NCBI GenBank assembly: GCA_029782145.1 | Contig: JAKOVH010000030.1 | Span: 372,001-436,000, forward strand | DNA: 64,000 nucleotides | Reading direction: 5' to 3' | From: Actinomycetes bacterium | GTDB lineage: Bacteria; Actinomycetota; Acidimicrobiia; Acidimicrobiales; Acidimicrobilacustridaceae | In this document: positions 49,857 through 58,461 of the stretch, piece by piece | Position numbering within the stretch: position 1 is the stretch's first letter | Layout: every line of letters begins with the position of its first letter | Notes under the pieces: model-generated | Databases searched by the model: none | What the model saw: the letters and a program-made list of their open reading frames with translations, nothing else | Told to the model about the DNA's origin: nothing | Made by a program: the position numbers and the translations under genes

Positions 49857-51248
49857 ATGGGTTCGGGGGTGTTGGATCGGGCAGCGAGCGGTGGCTTCGT
49901 GGCTGCCGCGGTGCGTCCGGTGGCGGAGGTGGCGGCTGAGCTCAGGTCGTTGGTGTACGAGCTCGATCCGCTGCAGGTCTCGGCGCGGGATTGCATGGAG
50001 CTGGTCGAGCTGTTCTCCACCATGGAGCACCTGGCCTCAGCGCAGGTGGCGTTGTGCGCTCGGCGGGTGGCCGAGGCCGAGCGGTTGTGGCGTTCCAAGG
50101 GGCATCGCAGCGCCGCTCACTGGCTCGCGATGGTGACGGGGATGACGGTGGGCCAGGCCGTGGCGTTGCTGCGGACGGCTGAAGCGGTGCAGGAGGCGCC
50201 GCAGACCACCGAGTCGCTGCTGGCCGGGGAGCTGTCCACGCAACAGGCGCTGCCGGCCGCGGAGGCGGAGAGGGTCGATGCCGATGCGGCGGGCGAGCTG
50301 ATCGAGAAGGCCAAGGGCGGCTCGGCGTCGGTGAAGGACCTGCAGGAGGAGTCGACGCGCATCGTGGCGGCGGCGTCGGGTGAGTCCGACGCGCAGAAGG
50401 CCGAGCGCATCCGCCGCAAGCGGTCGTTGCGGGTTGGCACCAACCCCGATGGTTCGGGGTGGGGTCGCTGGTCCAGCCTGCCGGCAGCCGATCAGGCTCG
50501 ACTGGTGGCGTTGCTCGAGCAGCAGGCCAGCCAGATCTTCACCGAGGCCAGGGCCGCCGGAGTGCGGGAGTCCCACGACGCCTACATGGCTGACGCTCTG
50601 ACCGCCCTCGCCGAGCACGCCGCCGGGTCGCCTGGCGCCGCACGAGATGATGGCCCTGCCGAGGAAGGGGACGGCGGTGCGGTCGAGGCCACCCGGTGGG
50701 ACTTCACCAAGGTGATCGTGCGGGTCGACGCCAGCGCTCTCGAACGCGGCGAGCTGGCACGCGGTGAGGTGTGCGAGATCGCCGGGCACGGCCCCGTGCC
50801 GGTGGCCACGGTGCGGGAGATGATCGCCGGCGGAGCGTTCGTCGCGGCGCTGTCCACGAAAGGCACCGAGATCGACAGAGTCGTGCACCTCGGCCGCCGG
50901 CCCACCGCCCTGCAGAAGACGGTGCTGGACTGGCATGCCGGCGGCACCTGTTCGATCGAGGGCTGTAACGGCACGGCCAGGTTGGAGATCGACCACGTGG
51001 CCGACTGGGCCGACACGCACGTCACCCGCATCCAGGATCTCGCTCCGCTGTGCGGGCACCACCACGACCTCAAGACCCACAAAGGCTTCCGGCTCGGCCC
51101 CCGCCTGCCCAACGGCCGACGCCGGCTCATCCCGCCCGAGGGGGTCGACCCGCCCGGGGTCATCGACTGGCGGCCGGCCGCCGACGCGGCGATCCACTGC
51201 GACCGATGGGACGCCGCCGCACAGGGCGACCTCTTCGACACCGGTTAG
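49857..51248 (+). CDS. DUF222 and HNH endonuclease domain protein
   Basis: A 463-residue member of the same family as the protein at 8781. DUF222 occupies the first 300 residues (LVELFSTMEHLASAQVALCA, AAHWLAMVTGMTVGQAVALL) and the HNH motif reads CSIEGCNGTARLEIDHVADW, ending LCGHHHDLKTH. The two proteins are clearly different in sequence, so they are not a recent duplication. The ATG at 49857 fits the -10 box; an earlier in-frame start at 49788 would lie upstream of it. Confidence 0.86.
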   Translation: MGSGVLDRAASGGFVAAAVRPVAEVAAELRSLVYELDPLQVSARDCMELVELFSTMEHLASAQVALCARRVAEAERLWRSKGHRSAAHWLAMVTGMTVGQAVALLRTAEAVQEAPQTTESLLAGELSTQQALPAAEAERVDADAAGELIEKAKGGSASVKDLQEESTRIVAAASGESDAQKAERIRRKRSLRVGTNPDGSGWGRWSSLPAADQARLVALLEQQASQIFTEARAAGVRESHDAYMADALTALAEHAAGSPGAARDDGPAEEGDGGAVEATRWDFTKVIVRVDASALERGELARGEVCEIAGHGPVPVATVREMIAGGAFVAALSTKGTEIDRVVHLGRRPTALQKTVLDWHAGGTCSIEGCNGTARLEIDHVADWADTHVTRIQDLAPLCGHHHDLKTHKGFRLGPRLPNGRRRLIPPEGVDPPGVIDWRPAADAAIHCDRWDAAAQGDLFDTG

Positions 51249-51376
51249 CCGGCGAATGGTCGTCGATCCGTAGGACGTGCGCTCCTCGGGCCGCCAGGTG
51301 GCGTCCCGTGGAGCCGACGCGCCCTCCGGCTCCCGCAGTCGTCGCACGTGGCGCCCGCCACGCCGGAATCCGCCGG

Positions 51377-52375
51377 TTACAGCTCGGGCCAGGCCCGCTT
51401 GGGGCGGCGCCGACCGGGCTTGCGGTCGCCGAGCGCCCAGGTGCGGCGCCACGCACCGGCACCCGGGCCCTGCAACGACGGCGTCTGCCCGGCGGCAGCA
51501 CGCCGGCGCGCCTGCCACCAGTCGGAGGCCGCCTCGTCGGCCAGCTCGGCCACCGCCGTCTCGATGCGGGCGGCGAGCCGGCGGGAGTCCTCGCCGTCCT
51601 CGGCCACGACGGGCCGGCCGAAGGTCACGGTGGTGGGTGTGCGGCGGGGCACGTTCTTGCCCTTGCGGAGGATCCGGCCCGTGCCCTCCACGTGCACCGG
51701 CACCACCGGCACCCCGCAGCGCGAGGAGAGGTAGGCGGCACCACCCCGGAAGGCCTGGCCCCAGCCGTCGGGGGACCGGCCGCCCTCGGGGAAGATGAGC
51801 ATGCTCCAGCCGTCGGCGAGCAGCTCGGCGGCCTGGTCGGCCGACGTCCGCGTGACCTTCGTGCGCTCGATGGGGATGGCGCCGATCACCAGCGCGGACA
51901 GCGTGGACGTGACCCGGTTGCCGAAGAAGTAGTCGGCGGCCGCACCGATGAACAGGTGGTGGCGCCACGGCTCGGGGATGACCGACAGCAGCAGCGGCGT
52001 GTCGACGTGGCTGTGGTGGTTGGCGGCGAACACGACCGGCCCGTCGATGTCGTCGAGTCGGTCGAGGCCCTTCACCGTCGGCGTGGCCAGCAGGTCCATG
52101 GCCGGGCGGACCACGCCTTCCACCAGCAGCACCCGGGCGGCACGGGCGGGGTAGGAGCGGGCCCACTCCGTGTCGTAGTTGGCGCCGACCTTGCTCTCCA
52201 CCGGCAGCGGCTCGACGCCGTCAGGGACGGTGGGCGGGCGGAGGGTCGCGGGCGTCAGCTTGCGGCCGAGGGCCATGGCGCCGGCCTTCCCGGCGGAGGC
52301 GACGACGGCCTTGTTCACGGGCAGGCGCTTGACCAGCTCGGTGCCCTGCTTGGAGGTGACGGGGATGCGGCTCAT
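51377..52375 (-). CDS. 1-acyl-sn-glycerol-3-phosphate acyltransferase (PlsC family)
   Basis: A 332-residue PlsC-family acyltransferase. The catalytic NHHSHVDTPLL (NHx4D) lies near residue 120, and IFPEGGRSPDGWGQ binds the phosphate of the acceptor. It transfers an acyl chain from acyl-CoA to lysophosphatidate or a similar alcohol at the membrane face. It is the last gene of a four-gene run that begins with an acyl reductase, so wax or unusual ether/ester lipids are possible end products. A 60-residue basic C-terminal tail is extra. Confidence 0.87.
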   Translation of the reverse strand: MSRIPVTSKQGTELVKRLPVNKAVVASAGKAGAMALGRKLTPATLRPPTVPDGVEPLPVESKVGANYDTEWARSYPARAARVLLVEGVVRPAMDLLATPTVKGLDRLDDIDGPVVFAANHHSHVDTPLLLSVIPEPWRHHLFIGAAADYFFGNRVTSTLSALVIGAIPIERTKVTRTSADQAAELLADGWSMLIFPEGGRSPDGWGQAFRGGAAYLSSRCGVPVVPVHVEGTGRILRKGKNVPRRTPTTVTFGRPVVAEDGEDSRRLAARIETAVAELADEAASDWWQARRRAAAGQTPSLQGPGAGAWRRTWALGDRKPGRRRPKRAWPEL

Positions 52376-52405
52376 CGTTGTCGCTCGCTCGCTCGCTCGG
52401 CCCGG

Positions 52406-54001
52406 TCAGGAGACGTCGGCCATGAGGATCGGCGGGTTGTGCAGGTGGGTGATGGTGGCGTCGCGGCCCACCACGTCGCTCGCCATCTCCAGCGCGTCCT
52501 GCAGGGTGGAGGCCGGCTTGAAGCCCAGCCGCCGCACCGCCCGCGTGTCGCCGCCGACGATGATGACCTGGCCCAGGTGCTGCAGGGCGTGGGCGCACCA
52601 GTACCACATGTAGAACGGGTGCACGCCGTGGTAGGCGTAGCTGGTGCGGTAGAGGTGCCGGTACCACTCGTCCTCGGCGAAGCCCTTCTCGAACTCGGCC
52701 TCGATGCGGATCGGGTCGGTGGTCTCGGCCAGCACCTGCTCGAAGAAGTCGATGTAGCTCGGGTGGTGGACCGGGTGGAACTCCCACGGGGTGGGGTGGC
52801 TCATGATGAGCACGCCGCCGTCGCGCACCGGCGGCTTGCCCCGGTAGAGGTTGAAGAAGTACCCGAGCCCGAGGCAGGCCACGAGGATCGGGTTGAGGAT
52901 CGAGTTCACGTTGTAGGGGCTGATGTAGGGCAGCCCCATGGTGAGGATGTCGGTCTGCCCCTCGACCGGCACCAGGTGCTGGGCGTAGACGTTGGCCGTC
53001 GTCACCTCGTGCACCGCCTCGACCTCGCCGGCCTGCACCGAGGTCATGGCGTGGGGGGCCTGCCAGCTCTGGAAGATCGACCGGCGGGTGCGCTGGGGCA
53101 GCCGGTCGAGCCCGGCCTTCATGGCGGTGAAGGAGATGCGGTCCTTCACGTTCCACTCCCACTCGCGCTTCTGCAGCACGCTCATGGGCCCCTCGGTGCC
53201 GAACACGTCGTTGTTCATGGTCGTCTCGATCTGGAAGACCTTGACGCCCGAGTCGCGCAGCACCTTGCCCATCCGCCAGTTGGCCGAGTGCAGCTCGGAG
53301 TGGTGCCGGTCCATGAAGCTCTTCGAGTGCCGCATGGTGTGGACGTTGTGGTGGTGGCGCAGCGAGCGATACGAGGCCAGGCCGGTCGCGGTGGACTTCC
53401 ACCCGCCGTCCATCGACACGAGGTTGATGTTGACGTAGACGATGAGGTCGCTCTCGGCGGCCCGCTTGTTGATCTCGACCTCCTCGCCCTTCTCGGTGGT
53501 GCCGATGAAGAGGAGGTTGTCGGGGTCCTCGGCGTCGTGGTTGACGAGCAGGCCGTGGGGGGCGAAGGCGTCGTAGACCCGGTCGCCGACGGCGTGGCGC
53601 AGCTCGGCTTCGGTCATGCGCCGGTGGAGGGCCAGGGCGGCGACGAGCTGCACGTCGTCGACGCCGGCGGCCGCGGCCAGGTCGAGCACCGCCTCGATGA
53701 CCCGCTGGCGGATGTCGGGCCGCTTCATCGGGGGCAGCGGCAGCGAGATGTCGTCGAAGGCGATGGTGAGCTTCATGCCCGGCTTCAGCAGCGCGGCCAG
53801 GGGCTCGGAGTCGCCGATGGGGTTGGCCAGCGCGTCGCGGATCGCCTGGTCGGGGTTCTTGAGCGCCTCCAGTGGCTCGGCCGGGTAGATCACCCGGCTC
53901 CGGCCGGCGGGGAGGCGCTCGAGGCGGAAGCCCTCACCGTGGTGGAAGAGGATCGGCGGCGTCGAGCGGTCGACGTCGAGCACGAAGCCTGGTCTAGGCA
54001 C
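52406..54001 (-). CDS. LarA-like protein (nickel-pincer lactate racemase superfamily)
   Basis: A 531-residue protein. The N-terminal domain shows the DUF2088/LarA pattern: FDDISLPLPPMKRPDIR, ALALHRRMTEAELRHAVG and LLVNHDAEDPDNLLFIGTT. Compared with Lactobacillus LarA, H126, K202 (GGWK) and H218 keep the exact spacing of His108, Lys184 (which holds the nickel pincer) and His200 (a nickel ligand); the second catalytic base, His174, has no His counterpart. The C-terminal 230 residues do not resemble classical LarA. The GTG at 54001 overlaps the upstream dehydrogenase gene by 8 bp. No larB, larC or larE is in the window. Confidence 0.76.
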   Translation of the reverse strand: MPRPGFVLDVDRSTPPILFHHGEGFRLERLPAGRSRVIYPAEPLEALKNPDQAIRDALANPIGDSEPLAALLKPGMKLTIAFDDISLPLPPMKRPDIRQRVIEAVLDLAAAAGVDDVQLVAALALHRRMTEAELRHAVGDRVYDAFAPHGLLVNHDAEDPDNLLFIGTTEKGEEVEINKRAAESDLIVYVNINLVSMDGGWKSTATGLASYRSLRHHHNVHTMRHSKSFMDRHHSELHSANWRMGKVLRDSGVKVFQIETTMNNDVFGTEGPMSVLQKREWEWNVKDRISFTAMKAGLDRLPQRTRRSIFQSWQAPHAMTSVQAGEVEAVHEVTTANVYAQHLVPVEGQTDILTMGLPYISPYNVNSILNPILVACLGLGYFFNLYRGKPPVRDGGVLIMSHPTPWEFHPVHHPSYIDFFEQVLAETTDPIRIEAEFEKGFAEDEWYRHLYRTSYAYHGVHPFYMWYWCAHALQHLGQVIIVGGDTRAVRRLGFKPASTLQDALEMASDVVGRDATITHLHNPPILMADVS

Positions 54002-55211
54002 GGTTCCGTTCCTTCTCGTTGCGGAGGTCGAAGGCGATGCGCACCGCACCCCGGGCGCCGGCGTGGGCGGCGTGGGCGATGGCGTCCTCGTAGCGGGCGA
54101 GGGGGTAGGTGGCGCTGACCAGGCGACCGAGGTCGGCGGCGGCCACCAGCTCGAACGCGAGGTCGAAGGTCCGGCGCCGGTCGCCGTTGGGCAGCGTCTC
54201 GGTGCCGTAGGCGTAGGCGCCGGCGAGGGCGATCTCGCGCTGCCACAGCCCGGTGAGGTCGACGTGCACGTGGCCGGGCATGCCCACCATGGTGATGCGG
54301 CCCCTGGGGCGGACCACGGCGAGCGACTGGGCGAGCGACGCCTCGCTGCCGACGCAGTCGACGACGTGGTCGGCGCCGCCGGTGAGTCGCACGATGTCGC
54401 CGTCGCCCAGGGCCATGGAGCCGGTGGTCCGGCGCACGGCGCGGGCCACCTCGCCGGGCTCGACCACCGTGTCGGCGCCGAGCTGGCGGGCCAACGTGCG
54501 CTGGTGGGGGTGCTTGGCCACGGCGAGGATCGTGCAGTCGCGCCCGAAGCGGCGCAGGGCGGCGATGGTGAGCAGGCCGAGAGCGCCCGAGCCGAGCACC
54601 ACCACCAGCTCGCCGGGCTGGACGTCGGCGGCGAGCGCCCCGTGCACCGCGCAGGCGGTGGGCTCGACCATCACCGCCGCCTCGTCGGTCCAGTCGGCCG
54701 GCACGGGGTGGAGCTGCGACGTGTGGGCGACCATGCGGGTCGACCAGCCGCCGCCGGTGTCGCAGCAGAAGCCGCTCTGCAGGCCGGGCTCGATGCGGCC
54801 GAAGGCGATGAGCTCGCAGTTGCCGAGGTCGCCCCGGCCGCAGGCGGCGCACACCGGGTCGATGCCGCGGGTGGCGCAGCCGAGGACCGGCTCGACGACG
54901 ATGCGGCCCGCCGGCACGTCGCCCGCCGCAACGGGCAGGTCGGCCACCACCTCGTGGCCGGGCACGAACGGGAACGAGACGATCGGCTCGAAGTAGCGGG
55001 AGCTGTGACCGTCGATGGTGGACAGGTCCGAGCCGCAGATGCCCGAGAGCCGGGGGAGGACCTCGACCCAGCCGGGGCCGGGCAGCTCGGGCGGGTCGAT
55101 CGACCGCAGCCGCAGTGGGCCGACCTTGGCGCCGGCGCCGGCGGCCAGCCGGCCGGCGACGGTGGCCGCCGCGAAGCGGGGCACGTTGCGCTCGAAGCGG
55201 AGGGCCTTCAC
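53994..55211 (-). CDS. Zinc-dependent alcohol dehydrogenase (MDR family)
   Basis: A 405-residue medium-chain dehydrogenase. Catalytic-zinc residues lie in LSGICGSDL and VPGHEVV, and a variant structural zinc site in CAACGRGDLGNC. VVLGSGALGLLTIAAL binds the nicotinamide cofactor. It would interconvert an alcohol and an aldehyde or ketone. It overlaps both neighbouring genes (4 bp and 8 bp), so it belongs firmly to this operon and may act on the product of the acyl reductase. Confidence 0.88.
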   Translation of the reverse strand: MKALRFERNVPRFAAATVAGRLAAGAGAKVGPLRLRSIDPPELPGPGWVEVLPRLSGICGSDLSTIDGHSSRYFEPIVSFPFVPGHEVVADLPVAAGDVPAGRIVVEPVLGCATRGIDPVCAACGRGDLGNCELIAFGRIEPGLQSGFCCDTGGGWSTRMVAHTSQLHPVPADWTDEAAVMVEPTACAVHGALAADVQPGELVVVLGSGALGLLTIAALRRFGRDCTILAVAKHPHQRTLARQLGADTVVEPGEVARAVRRTTGSMALGDGDIVRLTGGADHVVDCVGSEASLAQSLAVVRPRGRITMVGMPGHVHVDLTGLWQREIALAGAYAYGTETLPNGDRRRTFDLAFELVAAADLGRLVSATYPLARYEDAIAHAAHAGARGAVRIAFDLRNEKERNRA

Positions 55212-57565
55212 GCCACGCCGTCCGGGACGAGGGGGTTGGCCAGGCCGCCGGAGCGGGTGCGGCGGGGCCCGATGGGCACGAGGGTGCGGGGGGCGCCCGG
55301 CGCCTTGGAGAAGTGCTCGACCAGCCAGCCCCGCTTGCGGGCCAGGGCGGCGAGGCGGGTCTCGGGGTTGACCGCCACCGGGAACCCGACCGCCTCGAGC
55401 ATCGGCAGATCGGAGGTGGAGTCGGCGTAGGCGACGGTCTCCCGCAGGTCGAGGCCGTGGGCCGCGGCGTAGTCCATGAGGGCCTGGGCCCGGCTCTCAC
55501 CGGTGGGCGGCACGTCGGTGAGCTGCCCGTCGTAGGCGCCCCGGGTGACGCCCATCTCGGCGGCGACGATGTCGTCGAAGAGCGGCTCGAGCGGCTTCAC
55601 CACGAAGTCCAGGGCGCCGGTGATGAGCACGGTGCGGTGGCCGGCTCGGCGGTGCTCGCGCACGCGGCGGATGGCGGCCGGGAACGACTTGGCGATGATG
55701 AGCCGGCTGAACATCTCGGCGGAGTCCTCGGCGATCTGCTCGACCGGGGCGCCGTCGTAGCGGCGGTAGAAGAGGCGCAGGAAGTCGCTGCGGTCCTTGC
55801 GGTCGAGGGCGAGCAGCGACGGCCCCTCGGCCAGGGTCTGCAGCACGAACCGCAGGCGCTCGTCGGGCGGCAGCCGACGGGTGGCCAGGAAGGCGTAGCT
55901 GGCCACCACGTTGGAGGCGATGAGGGTGTTCTCGAGGTCGAAGGCGGCGAGCTGGCGCTCGGGGGCGAGGACCTGCTTCCGCAGCCGCTCCTCACGGGTG
56001 GGGCCGGTGCGGCCCCCCGGGGTGGTGCGCACGCGGGCCTGCTGGACGACCGACGGGAGGAACACGTCGGTGGTGAAGCTGTCCCAGTCGATGACGCGCG
56101 GGTCGAAGCAGAAGTCGCGCTGGTCGTCGGGGGTCTGCGCGTCCCACAGGGCGAGCAGCCGGTCGAGGCCGTACACCGCCTCGCACTCGGCGTAGGCGCC
56201 GTAGAGCTCGACGTAGCCGAGGGCCTGCTCGGCCTCCTCCCGCTTGGACTCGAGCGACGCGCTCCACTCGGCCTGCTTGCCTCGCAGCGGCAGCTGGGCG
56301 AGCACGCCCTCGACCCGGGTGAGGGTCTTCTGCGCCCGCTGGAGCTGGCCCTGCACCCGGCCCCGGCCGGGGAAGGACCACTTGCGCACCACGATGGGCT
56401 GGCCCTTGGCGTCGTAGAGCGGGTGCTCGAGGAACCAGTCGCTCACCAGGTCGACGAGGCGCTTGTAGCGCAACGGGTTCTGCGACCCCGAGGCCACCTG
56501 CACGACCTCGATGTCGGGCTCGGGGCCCTTGGCCGCCACGGCGATGATGGCCGCGCTCACCAGGTCGACGGGGATGACGTCGACGATGCCCTCGGGCACG
56601 CCGGGGAACTCCTTCAGCAGGCCCCGGGCGAAGCTGATGATGACCGGGTCGGCCATGCGGAAGCCGCGGATCCAGCCCGGTCGGGGCTCGGCCAGCGCCG
56701 TCTCGATGATCGACGGGCGCACGATGCTCACCGGCACGGCGCCCTTGTTGTCGGCGAGGGCCCGCTCACCGAGGGCCTTGGTGTAGGCGTAGGCGTCGGG
56801 CCATCCGAGAGAGGCCGCCCGGGCCCGGCCGCCCTCGACCATGCGGTCGGCCACCCAGCGGCTGCGCAGCTGCTCGGTCTTCTCCGAGAGCAGCGGGCCG
56901 CCGGCGGCGCCGAGCTCCTTGCGGGCCTGGGCCCGGAAGTCGGCGAGCATCTCGGGGGTGCGGCTGCGGGCCTCGGCGTCGCGGCGGGCCCGGCGGGCGC
57001 CCTCGACCTCCTGGCGCCAGTCGACGTCGACGAAGAACGGGCTCTCGTCGACGAGCTGCTCGGGCGCCGACCCCCGACGGTTGCCGGCCACGTAGCAGGT
57101 CGACACGGCGACCAGGTGCGGGGTGACGCCCAAGTCGTCGAGGACGTGGGCGATGCGAGTCGGGCCCAGGAGGTTGACCTCGACGGCGGTGTCGAGCGGG
57201 GAGTCGAAGCTCACCGTGGCCGCCGAGTGGATGACGATGTCGCAGCTCGCCAGGGTGGCCCGGCCCTGCTCGTCGAGGCCGAGCCCGTCGCGGCCGACGT
57301 CGCCGGCCACCGCGGTGATGCGGCGGGCGGCCATCTCGGCGAACCCGTCCTTGCCCAGCTCGGTCCGCAACCGGTCGAAGGCGTCGTTCTTCAGGATCTC
57401 CCGGGCCACGCGCTGGTCGACGCTGGAGCGCTTGCCCGGGCGGATCAGCAGCACGATCTCGCAGTCCGGGACGCTGCGCAGCAACCGCTCGAGCAGGTTG
57501 GTGCCGAGGAAGCCGGTGGTGCCGGTGATGAAGATGCGCTTGCCGGCGAGCGCCTCACGGATCAC
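55208..57565 (-). CDS. Fatty acyl reductase (SDR) fused to a HAD-type phosphatase
   Basis: A 785-residue fusion. Residues 1-380 are an extended SDR like fatty acyl-CoA reductases: TGTTGFLGTNLLERLL (NADPH), HSAATVSFD, and Y259/K263 of the YxxxK pair. Residues 400-500 are a linker with helical segments. Residues 538-755 form a HAD-IB domain with the nucleophile loop FDLENTL (D543), where the second Asp of DxD is Glu545, then ITGALDFV and YADSTSDLPM. It would reduce acyl-CoA to aldehyde or alcohol while the HAD part removes a phosphate. The GTG at 57565 is 6 nt after TAGACA. First gene of the operon. Confidence 0.87.
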   Translation of the reverse strand: MIREALAGKRIFITGTTGFLGTNLLERLLRSVPDCEIVLLIRPGKRSSVDQRVAREILKNDAFDRLRTELGKDGFAEMAARRITAVAGDVGRDGLGLDEQGRATLASCDIVIHSAATVSFDSPLDTAVEVNLLGPTRIAHVLDDLGVTPHLVAVSTCYVAGNRRGSAPEQLVDESPFFVDVDWRQEVEGARRARRDAEARSRTPEMLADFRAQARKELGAAGGPLLSEKTEQLRSRWVADRMVEGGRARAASLGWPDAYAYTKALGERALADNKGAVPVSIVRPSIIETALAEPRPGWIRGFRMADPVIISFARGLLKEFPGVPEGIVDVIPVDLVSAAIIAVAAKGPEPDIEVVQVASGSQNPLRYKRLVDLVSDWFLEHPLYDAKGQPIVVRKWSFPGRGRVQGQLQRAQKTLTRVEGVLAQLPLRGKQAEWSASLESKREEAEQALGYVELYGAYAECEAVYGLDRLLALWDAQTPDDQRDFCFDPRVIDWDSFTTDVFLPSVVQQARVRTTPGGRTGPTREERLRKQVLAPERQLAAFDLENTLIASNVVASYAFLATRRLPPDERLRFVLQTLAEGPSLLALDRKDRSDFLRLFYRRYDGAPVEQIAEDSAEMFSRLIIAKSFPAAIRRVREHRRAGHRTVLITGALDFVVKPLEPLFDDIVAAEMGVTRGAYDGQLTDVPPTGESRAQALMDYAAAHGLDLRETVAYADSTSDLPMLEAVGFPVAVNPETRLAALARKRGWLVEHFSKAPGAPRTLVPIGPRRTRSGGLANPLVPDGVA

Positions 57566-57571
57566 GCCGAG

Positions 57572-57604
57572 TGTCTACCACTTGGTAAGTGAAGCGTCTA
57601 GCAT
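57572..57604. promoter_or_regulatory. Divergent leaderless promoters over a shared palindrome
   Basis: TACCA-CT-TGGTA (57576-57587) is an inverted repeat. It overlaps the -10 box TAGACA of the acyl reductase gene (57577-57572, minus) and the -35 place of the TetR gene, whose -10 box TAGCAT is at 57599-57604. Start codons lie 6 and 7 nt beyond the two -10 boxes. A repressor bound here would block both promoters. Confidence 0.6.
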
Positions 57605-57611
57605 CGCCGCC

Positions 57612-58280
57612 GTGGCCACCAGCGGCGGCGCCGGAACACCGGCGGGCACGACGATCGAGCGCCCCGGGGGGCGGGCCGCTCGTGGCCGCGAGACCGATGA
57701 TCGCATCCTCGCCGCCGCCCTGCAGTCGTTCGGCACCAAGGGCTACGAGGCCACCTCGCTCGACCAGCTGGCCGGCGAGCTGGGGGTCACCAAGCAGACG
57801 ATCCTCTACCACCACTCGTCCAAGGCCGCCCTGCTCGACGCCGTGATCGACCGGGCCACCGCCGACCTCACCGCCACCTTCGACGAGGCGCTCCGCGGCG
57901 CCGGTCCCGGTTGGGAGCGGGTGGAGGCGCTGGTGCGCTCGGTGTTCCGCCTGGCCCTGCGCCGCCCGGAGCTGCTCGGGCTGGTGCGAGAGGTGAGCCG
58001 CCTGGGCGCGCCGGCCTCGACCCGGGTGGCCGAGAACCTCGAGCCGATGGTGCGGCGGGCTCGGGCGTTCCTCGCCGCCGAGATGGACGCCGGCCGCATG
58101 CGCCGCAGCGACCCCGCCCTGGTGCTGGTGTCGGCCTACTCCACCGTGCTGGGCGTGGCCACCGAGGTCGAGGTGCTGCGGGCGGTGGGCATCGAGCCGA
58201 GCCTGCGCGCCACGGTCGTCCGCCGTCGCGAGCTGCTGGCCTTCCTGCGCTCCGCCCTCGTCGCCCCCACCCCCTCCTGA
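57612..58280 (+). CDS. TetR family regulator, likely repressor of the lipid operon
   Basis: A 222-residue TetR protein: ILAAALQSFGTKGYEATSLD and LAGELGVTKQTILYHHSSKA form the helix-turn-helix, followed by a helical ligand domain with a TetR_C_33-like pattern. The GTG at 57612 lies 7 nt after TAGCAT. It is divergent from the acyl reductase operon and shares its palindrome, so it probably represses both itself and the operon, sensing an acyl-CoA or alcohol. Confidence 0.86.
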   Translation: MATSGGAGTPAGTTIERPGGRAARGRETDDRILAAALQSFGTKGYEATSLDQLAGELGVTKQTILYHHSSKAALLDAVIDRATADLTATFDEALRGAGPGWERVEALVRSVFRLALRRPELLGLVREVSRLGAPASTRVAENLEPMVRRARAFLAAEMDAGRMRRSDPALVLVSAYSTVLGVATEVEVLRAVGIEPSLRATVVRRRELLAFLRSALVAPTPS

Positions 58281-58301
58281 ACGCCCAGCCCCCCACATGG
58301 G

Positions 58302-58447
58302 TGGCTCGATCGGTGATCTGATGAGGTGATGGATCGAGCCAGCGGTCGCATGGGTGGCTCGATCGGTGACCTGATGAGGTGATGGATCGAGCCAGCGGTC
58401 GCACGGGTGGCTCGATCGGTGACCTGATGAGGTGATGGATCGAGCCA
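58302..58447. repeat. Palindromic repeat, locus B: three 40-nt copies, 53-bp period
   Basis: Copies lie at 58302-58341, 58355-58394 and 58408-58447, with the same 10-bp inverted ends (TGGCTCGATC / GATCGAGCCA) as locus A at 39724. The middle differs by two to three bases from locus A. Spacers of 13 nt are nearly identical to each other (GCGGTCGC then ATGGG or ACGGG) but not to locus A. It lies between convergent tetR and SMP-30 genes. Confidence 0.87.
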
Positions 58448-58461
58448 GCGGAGTGGCGCGG

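Noticed and set aside
58302-58447. A CRISPR array
   Set aside because: Forty-nt repeats with 13-nt spacers that are nearly identical to each other do not fit CRISPR, where spacers are longer and unique; no cas genes are present.
58302-58447. Hammerhead ribozymes, because the middle of the repeat contains CTGATGAG
   Set aside because: The second conserved core (GAAA next to stem III) is absent, and locus A copies lack CTGATGAG.
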